Assembly: GCA_965199585.1 (NCBI GenBank)
Contig: CBDASI010000002.1
Coordinates: 1,054,001-1,118,000, forward strand
Direction: 5' to 3'
Length of the DNA stretch: 64,000 nucleotides
Source of the DNA: JAVVHH01 sp965199585
GTDB lineage: Bacteria > Pseudomonadota > Alphaproteobacteria > Acetobacterales > Acetobacteraceae
Under the pieces are notes generated by a model. That model saw only the letters and a list, made by a program, of their open reading frames with translations, did no database searches and was not told the DNA's origin. A program made the translations under genes and the position numbers. Shown piece by piece: positions 59,354 through 64,000 of this stretch (position 1 is its first letter; each line of letters opens with the position of its first letter).

Positions 59354-60862
59354 TCACCCAATGTTGGGCGTGCGGCGCACCCGGGATGGCGCCCGCGAGG
59401 GAGCGGTCATTGCCTCGAGCTTGAGCAGGACGGTGAGCTCCTCGGCAGTGAGCAGGCCTTCCTCGAGCACGATGTCGGAGACCCGGCGGTTCTCGGCCAA
59501 TGCCCGCTTGGCGATGCGCGAACAGGTCTCGTAGCCGAGCGTCGGGCCGAGCGCGGTGACCAGGCCGATGCTGTTCTCGACCATCATCATGCAGCGCTCG
59601 CGGTCGACCTCAATGCCGATGACGCAGCGCCGGGTCAGCGTGTCGATGGCGGCGGTGAGGATGCGCAGCGAGGTGAGCACGCAGTAGCCGATGGTGGGCT
59701 CGAAGGCGTTGAGCTGGAGCTGACCGCCCTCGGCGCACATCGTCACGGTCAGATCGTGGCCGATGACGAGGTAGGCGACCTGGTTGACGACCTCGGGGAT
59801 CACCGGGTTGACCTTGCCCGGCATGATCGAGGATCCAGCCTGCACCGCCGGCAAGCGGATCTCGCCGAAGCCAGCGCGCGGGCCGCTGGAGAGCAAACGG
59901 AGGTCGTTGCAGATCTTGGAGAGCTTGACGGCGACGCGCTTGAGCAGGCCGGAGAACAGCACGAAGGCGCCCATGTCGGAGGTCGCCTCGATCAGGTTGG
60001 TCGCCAGCACCATCGGTTGACGGGACGCGCGGGCCAGCTCCTCGACGGCGAGCGAGGCGTAGCGCGGATCGGCGTTGATGCCGGTGCCAATGGCCGTCGC
60101 GCCGAGGTTGACCTCGCGGAACAGCGCCGACGTCTCGCGCAGGCGGGCGACGTCCTCCTTGATGGTGGCGTGGAAGCCGTCGAACTCCTGGCCGACGGTC
60201 ATGGGCACCGCATCCTGCAGCTGGGTGCGGCCGATCTTGAGCACGTCGGCGAACTCGACGGCCTTGGACTTGAACGCGTAGGCAAGTTCGTCCAGCGCCT
60301 CGACCAGCGGGGTGGTCGCCAGGATGACGGCCAGGCGCAGCGCGGTCGGGTAGGCGTCGTTGGTCGATTGCGACATGTTGACGTCGTCGTTGGGGTGCAA
60401 CGCGGCGTAGTCGCCCTTGGGGCGCCGCATCGCCTCGAGCGCGACGTTGGCGATGACTTCGTTGGTGTTCATGTTGGTCGAGGTGCCGGCGCCGCCTTGC
60501 ACGGCGTCGACGACGAATTGCCCGTGCAACGCGGTCTCGGTGGCGATGCGGGTGCAGGCGGCGTCGATGGCGTCGGCCTTGGCGGGGGTGAGGTAGCCCA
60601 GGCGCTTGTTGGCCCGGGCGGCGGCTTGCTTGACCAGCACGAGGCCGCGCACGAAGTCGGGGAAATGGCCGACCGGCACGCCGCTGATGGGGAAGTTCTC
60701 GACGGCACGCTTGGTGTGGACGCCCCAGTAGGCGTCGGCCGGGATTTCGGTCTCGCCGAGAAGATCGTGCTCGAGCCGCGTGGTAATGGTCGCCAGGTCG
60801 ATGGTGGTGACCTGGGCCAGCTCTAGGGTCGCGGGCGGATTACCTGTTTCGGGGTCGCTCAT
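59354..60862 (-). CDS. aspA: Aspartate ammonia-lyase
   Basis: 502 residues. Class II fumarase/aspartase; reversibly converts aspartate to fumarate and ammonia. Seen: ADAYWGVHTKRAVENFPISG, VQGGAGTSTNMNTNEVIAN, NDDVNMSQSTNDAYPTALRLA, GRTQLQDAVPMTVGQEF (catalytic loop region) and the family signature GSSIMPGKVNPVIPE. ATG at 60862 (MSDPETGN) chosen because the longer frame overlaps the divergent aldehyde-oxidoreductase promoter region. Fumarase is a possible misassignment, but the TSTNMN/QST pattern favours aspartase. Confidence 0.92.
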   Translation of the reverse strand: MSDPETGNPPATLELAQVTTIDLATITTRLEHDLLGETEIPADAYWGVHTKRAVENFPISGVPVGHFPDFVRGLVLVKQAAARANKRLGYLTPAKADAIDAACTRIATETALHGQFVVDAVQGGAGTSTNMNTNEVIANVALEAMRRPKGDYAALHPNDDVNMSQSTNDAYPTALRLAVILATTPLVEALDELAYAFKSKAVEFADVLKIGRTQLQDAVPMTVGQEFDGFHATIKEDVARLRETSALFREVNLGATAIGTGINADPRYASLAVEELARASRQPMVLATNLIEATSDMGAFVLFSGLLKRVAVKLSKICNDLRLLSSGPRAGFGEIRLPAVQAGSSIMPGKVNPVIPEVVNQVAYLVIGHDLTVTMCAEGGQLQLNAFEPTIGYCVLTSLRILTAAIDTLTRRCVIGIEVDRERCMMMVENSIGLVTALGPTLGYETCSRIAKRALAENRRVSDIVLEEGLLTAEELTVLLKLEAMTAPSRAPSRVRRTPNIG

Positions 60863-61011
60863 CGCCTTCGATTCTCCGATGCGTCTTTCGACATTCTTTT
60901 CTGTGACCGTCCCGATCGGCAACTCGCGGGCGTACGACGCGCTACCGCCCCGACCCCGTCCACCACCGGCCTGATGATCGGCCCTTCGACCGGTCATCAT
61001 GAGGAATAGAG

Positions 61012-61509
61012 ATGAACTTCACCATCAACGGCCAGACCTATCACGCCGAACCGGATATCCGGACTTCGGTGCTCGACCTATTGCGTGAACACCTCGGGCT
61101 GACGGGGAGCAAGAAAGGCTGCGACCACGGGCAGTGCGGCGCCTGCACAGTGCTGATCAACGGGCGCCGGGTCAATGCGTGCCTGTCGCTGGCGGTGATG
61201 CATCAGGAAGACGAGATCACCACCATCGAGGGTCTCGGCTCGGCCGGCGAGTTGCACGCGATGCAGGCTGCTTTCGTCAAGCATGATGGATATCAGTGTG
61301 GGTACTGCACACCGGGACAGATCTGCTCGGCGGTCGGCATGCTGGACGAGGCGGCCAAGGGCTGGCCGAGCTACGTGTCAGAGGATCTGGAACACTCCCA
61401 CCTGAGCCAGAGCGAGATCAGCGAGCGCATGAGCGGCAACATCTGCCGCTGCGCCGCATACCCGAACATCGTCGACGCGATCACCGAAGTCGCCGGTGCC
61501 GGCGCATGA
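61012..61509 (+). CDS. Aldehyde oxidoreductase iron-sulphur subunit (PaoA/YagT-like)
   Basis: 165 residues. Two [2Fe-2S] clusters: plant-type GCDHGQCGACTVLINGRRVNAC (first set) and the helical-domain set CGYCTPGQIC with SGNICRCAAYP. Small subunit of the xanthine-oxidase family, here of the PaoABC type. Good Shine-Dalgarno (AGGAATAGAG) before the ATG. Its stop overlaps the next start as ATGA. Divergent from aspA across about 149 bp. Confidence 0.95.
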   Translation: MNFTINGQTYHAEPDIRTSVLDLLREHLGLTGSKKGCDHGQCGACTVLINGRRVNACLSLAVMHQEDEITTIEGLGSAGELHAMQAAFVKHDGYQCGYCTPGQICSAVGMLDEAAKGWPSYVSEDLEHSHLSQSEISERMSGNICRCAAYPNIVDAITEVAGAGA

Positions 61510-62489
61510 GGACCTTTACGTACGACAAGGCGAGCAGCCCGGAAGCTGCGGTCAAGAGCATTTCCGGGCCGACGGCCCGGTTCATCGCTGGCGGGACCAA
61601 CTTGCTCGATCTGATGAAGCTACAGGTCGAGACACCGGATCGGCTTGTCGACGTTAGCCGACTGGCACTGACGGAAATCGAGGACATGCCGGATGGCGGC
61701 CTTCGGATCGGCGCGCTGGTCCCGAACAGTGATCTGGCAGCCGACAAGCGGGTGATGGCGCGCTACGAAGTGCTGAGCCGGGCGCTGCTCGCGGGCGCCT
61801 CGGGGCAGCTGCGCAACAAGGCCACCACCGGTGGGAACCTGCTGCAGCGGACTCGCTGCTACTACTTCACCAACACGGCCAGCCCCTGCAACAAGCGTGA
61901 ACCCGGCACCGGCTGCGCGGCGATCGGCGGCTTTAATCGTATCCTGGCGGTGATCGGCACCAGCGAGAACTGCATCGCGACGCATCCGGGCGACATGCCG
62001 GTGGCGATGCGCGCGCTCGATGCCACGATCGTAACGCTGAAGCCGGACGGCGGCACGCGGCACATCTCGATCCATGAGTTCTACCGCTTGCCAGGCGACA
62101 CGCCGCAGATCGAGACGGTGCTCGAGCAGGGCGAGCTGATCACCCATGTCGAGCTGCCGCCGTCGCCGGAGGGCGCGCGCCAGCAGTATCGCAAGGTGCG
62201 GGACCGGGCGTCCTATGCTTTCGCGCTGGTGTCGGTCGCCGGCGTGGTGACGATGCAGGACGGCAAGATCGCGACGGCCGCACTGGCGTTCGGGGGGCTT
62301 GCGCCTTTGCCTTGGAGGGACACATCGGTGGAGACGGCGCTGATCGGCCAAGCTCCCTCGATGGCAGTGTTCGAGGCCGCGGCTGATGCCCTGCTCGCGC
62401 GAGCGAAGGGGCAAGGCGCCAACGATTTTAAGATACCGCTCGCACGCCGGACGCTGATTGCGACCTTGCGCGACTTGACTGGAGAATAG
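61506..62489 (+). CDS. Aldehyde oxidoreductase FAD subunit (PaoB/YagS-like)
   Basis: 327 residues. FAD-binding subunit of a molybdenum hydroxylase. Seen: FIAGGTNLLDLMKLQVETPDRLVDV (FAD site), QLRNKATTGGNLLQRTRC, and the PaoB-specific cysteine set in RCYYFTNTASPCNKREPGTGC, which in E. coli YagS binds an extra [4Fe-4S] cluster absent from most xanthine-dehydrogenase FAD subunits. ATG at 61506 overlaps the PaoA stop. Three bp separate it from the large subunit. Confidence 0.93.
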   Translation: MRTFTYDKASSPEAAVKSISGPTARFIAGGTNLLDLMKLQVETPDRLVDVSRLALTEIEDMPDGGLRIGALVPNSDLAADKRVMARYEVLSRALLAGASGQLRNKATTGGNLLQRTRCYYFTNTASPCNKREPGTGCAAIGGFNRILAVIGTSENCIATHPGDMPVAMRALDATIVTLKPDGGTRHISIHEFYRLPGDTPQIETVLEQGELITHVELPPSPEGARQQYRKVRDRASYAFALVSVAGVVTMQDGKIATAALAFGGLAPLPWRDTSVETALIGQAPSMAVFEAAADALLARAKGQGANDFKIPLARRTLIATLRDLTGE

Positions 62490-62492
62490 CCG

Positions 62493-64000
62493 ATGTTCGG
62501 ATTTGGCGGCGGCAACGACGTTACCCTCACGATGGACAAGTCGCATCCGGAGAGCTTGCTCGACAGCACCGTCCAGGACGTAATCGGCAAGCCGCTCAGC
62601 CGTGTCGATGGGCCCAAGAAGGTGTCGGGCGCGGCGACCTACGCGGCGGAGTATCAGTTCGACAACTTGGCCCATGGCGTGCTGGTCAGTGCGACGATCG
62701 GCAAGGGGCGCGTTACCTCCATCGACGTCGATGCGGCCAAGGCGATGCCGGGCGTGATCGACGTGGTAATCGACTTCAAGACGTTCGCTAGGGTGGCGCA
62801 ACAGGGCGGCGAGACCAGTGCGCCGGCGCAGGGCGTGCAGGACGTCGATTATTTTGGGCAGATCGTCGCCATCGTGGTCGGCGAGACGTTCGAGGCGGCG
62901 CGGGATGCGGCCGAGCGGATCGGCGTAGTCTACGAGCGCGACGAGGGTGTGTTCAGCTTTTCGACCGACCTCAAGCGCGACAAGAAGCTGCCGGACAACA
63001 ATACCCCGGCTCAGTTCGAGCAGGGCGATCTCGACAAGGCCATGGGCAACGCTGCGTTCACCGTGGACGCGACCTACAGCACGCCGAGCCAGAACTCGGC
63101 AGCGATGGAGCCGCACGCATCGATCGCGACGTGGGAGGACGGGGCGCTGACGTTGTACGGCGCCTACCAGATGCCGACGTCTGACGCGCAGCAATTGGCC
63201 AAGGCGCTAGGGCTGTCGGCCAAGAAGGTGCGCATCATCGCCCATTTTATCGGCGGTGGTTTCGGTTCCAAGCTCGGCATTGCGCCGGAGAGCGTAGCGG
63301 CGGCGATTGCGGCCAAGCAGCTCGGCCGGCCGGTCAAGGCGGTAATGCTGCGGCGGCAGGTGTTCGACGCTACGCCGCGGCGGTCCAACACTGTCCAGCG
63401 GATGCGGCTGGCCGCGGGGCCGGACGGGAGGCTGACCGGGATCGGGCACGAGACGGTCGTGTCCAACCTTGAGGACCAGGATTATTTCGAGCCGGCTGGT
63501 CTGTCGACACACTTCCTGTATGCGGGCGAGAACCGGGTCATCACGCACGACATGGTGCGGATGAACTGGGGCATGGCCGGGTCGATGCGGGCACCGGGCG
63601 AGGCGGTTGGTCTGCTCGGGCTCGAGGGTGCGATGGACGAGTTGGCGGACCGGATGGGGCTCGACCCGATTGAACTGCGCCGCATAAACGAGCCGGAGAT
63701 GGACCCGGAGAAGGGCGTGCCGTTCTCATCGCGCCGGCTGATGGACGCGATGGACATCGGGGCCGAGAAGTTCGGCTGGAGCCAGCGCAAGCCGGCAGGA
63801 ACCCGGCGGGAAGGCGAGTGGCTGATCGGCATGGGCGTGGCTGCGGCCGCACGGGCGAACCTGCTGATGGAGACGTCCGCCAAGGTTGCGATCCACAAGG
63901 ATGGCTCGGTGACGGTGTCGTCGGCGATGACTGACATCGGCACCGGCAGCTACACCATTCTGTCACAGGTCGCGTCCGAGTTGCTCGGCGTGCCGATGGA
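62493..64000 (+). CDS. Molybdopterin-binding large subunit of aldehyde oxidoreductase (PaoC/YagR-like), truncated by the window
   Basis: First about 502 residues; continues off the right edge. Catalytic subunit with the molybdenum cofactor. Seen: VIGKPLSRVDGPKKVSGAATYAAE (family start), YFGQIVAIVV, QNSAAMEPHASIATW, AHFIGGGFGSKLG (Moco-binding GGGFG), SMRAPGEAVGLLGLEGAMDELA (RAPGEA pterin site), and TDIGTGSYTILSQVASELLG. Oxidises aldehydes to acids; PaoABC in E. coli is periplasmic, but this subunit shows no twin-arginine signal here because that sits on PaoA in such systems, and none is visible on the PaoA gene either, so a cytosolic enzyme is likely. Confidence 0.92.
   Translation, partial: MFGFGGGNDVTLTMDKSHPESLLDSTVQDVIGKPLSRVDGPKKVSGAATYAAEYQFDNLAHGVLVSATIGKGRVTSIDVDAAKAMPGVIDVVIDFKTFARVAQQGGETSAPAQGVQDVDYFGQIVAIVVGETFEAARDAAERIGVVYERDEGVFSFSTDLKRDKKLPDNNTPAQFEQGDLDKAMGNAAFTVDATYSTPSQNSAAMEPHASIATWEDGALTLYGAYQMPTSDAQQLAKALGLSAKKVRIIAHFIGGGFGSKLGIAPESVAAAIAAKQLGRPVKAVMLRRQVFDATPRRSNTVQRMRLAAGPDGRLTGIGHETVVSNLEDQDYFEPAGLSTHFLYAGENRVITHDMVRMNWGMAGSMRAPGEAVGLLGLEGAMDELADRMGLDPIELRRINEPEMDPEKGVPFSSRRLMDAMDIGAEKFGWSQRKPAGTRREGEWLIGMGVAAAARANLLMETSAKVAIHKDGSVTVSSAMTDIGTGSYTILSQVASELLGVPM

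Noticed and set aside
58412..60826. Open plus-strand frame of about 800 codons opposite the transporter and aspA genes
   Set aside because: Composition (runs of Asp/Glu/Gly/His/Val/Gln without hydrophobic order) is that of an antisense shadow in high-GC DNA; the minus strand has two well-defined enzymes with all motifs.
61620..63194. Minus-strand frame of over 500 codons opposite the paoB/paoC-like genes
   Set aside because: Shadow composition rich in Arg/His/Leu and no motif; the plus-strand genes have complete cofactor motifs.
1..64000. CRISPR array, insertion sequence, prophage or restriction/defence system
   Set aside because: No regularly spaced repeats, transposase DDE/HUH motifs, phage structural genes or defence domains were found on either strand.

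Overview
The window is high-GC, gene-dense bacterial chromosome with almost no spacer and many ATGA/GTGA overlaps. The gene families point to an alphaproteobacterium: an ELM1/DUF1022 protein, an NdvA-type glucan exporter, a dnaX-ybaB-recR block with the small SRP RNA just upstream of dnaX, and a CopG regulator beside a PHB-depolymerase-like esterase. A Rhodospirillales/Acetobacteraceae-like source fits best, but the genus cannot be fixed from the sequence alone. No transposase, integrase, phage gene or CRISPR array was seen. Both edges cut genes: a GDP-fucose-synthase-like gene on the left and a molybdenum hydroxylase large subunit on the right.

Layout. 1-7 kb: glycan genes (GDP-L-fucose synthase-like, fucosyltransferase-like, coiled-coil partner), a membrane-anchored endonuclease/exonuclease/phosphatase protein, a small secreted Arg/Tyr/Pro-rich protein, and an ELM1-like gene paired with a 630-residue protein of unknown function. 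7-17 kb: GNAT, ketopantoate reductase, acyl-CoA synthetase plus AhpD-like protein, old yellow enzyme, Zn-alcohol dehydrogenase, pyridoxal kinase, NdvA-like ABC exporter, LysR regulator. 17-23 kb: housekeeping genes recR, ybaB, dnaX, SRP RNA, nudC, ferredoxin reductase and purC. 23-31 kb: SDR and esterase operon, flavin monooxygenase, DUF4239 membrane protein, TetR regulator, RgpF-like glycan protein, M20 amidohydrolase. 31-39 kb: a stretch visibly poorer in GC, with a DHH phosphoesterase, mobB, an orphan DUF1217 protein, a zinc peptidase, polysaccharide chain-length and outer-membrane export proteins, a tRNA, an epimerase, a FemAB-like protein and a YdcF protein. 40-50 kb: a second FemAB-like protein, a GGDEF-EAL protein, an MBL hydrolase, an exonuclease, a copper P-type ATPase behind a MerR/CueR-type promoter, a CopG regulator, a PHB-depolymerase-like esterase and an alpha/beta hydrolase.

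50-61 kb holds the most coherent block. Eight genes on the minus strand run aspA, 2-hydroxycarboxylate/citrate transporter, NAD-isocitrate-dehydrogenase-like, acetolactate-synthase-like TPP enzyme, Zn-alcohol dehydrogenase, phaE, phaC, CoA-transferase; the last seven are separated by at most 13 bp or overlap. Known family activities can be lined up as a route from citrate or 2-oxoglutarate through succinic semialdehyde and 4-hydroxybutyrate to 4-hydroxybutyryl-CoA and a polyhydroxyalkanoate. That route is inference; the operon itself is seen. Divergent from aspA, 61-64 kb carries a PaoABC-type aldehyde oxidoreductase.
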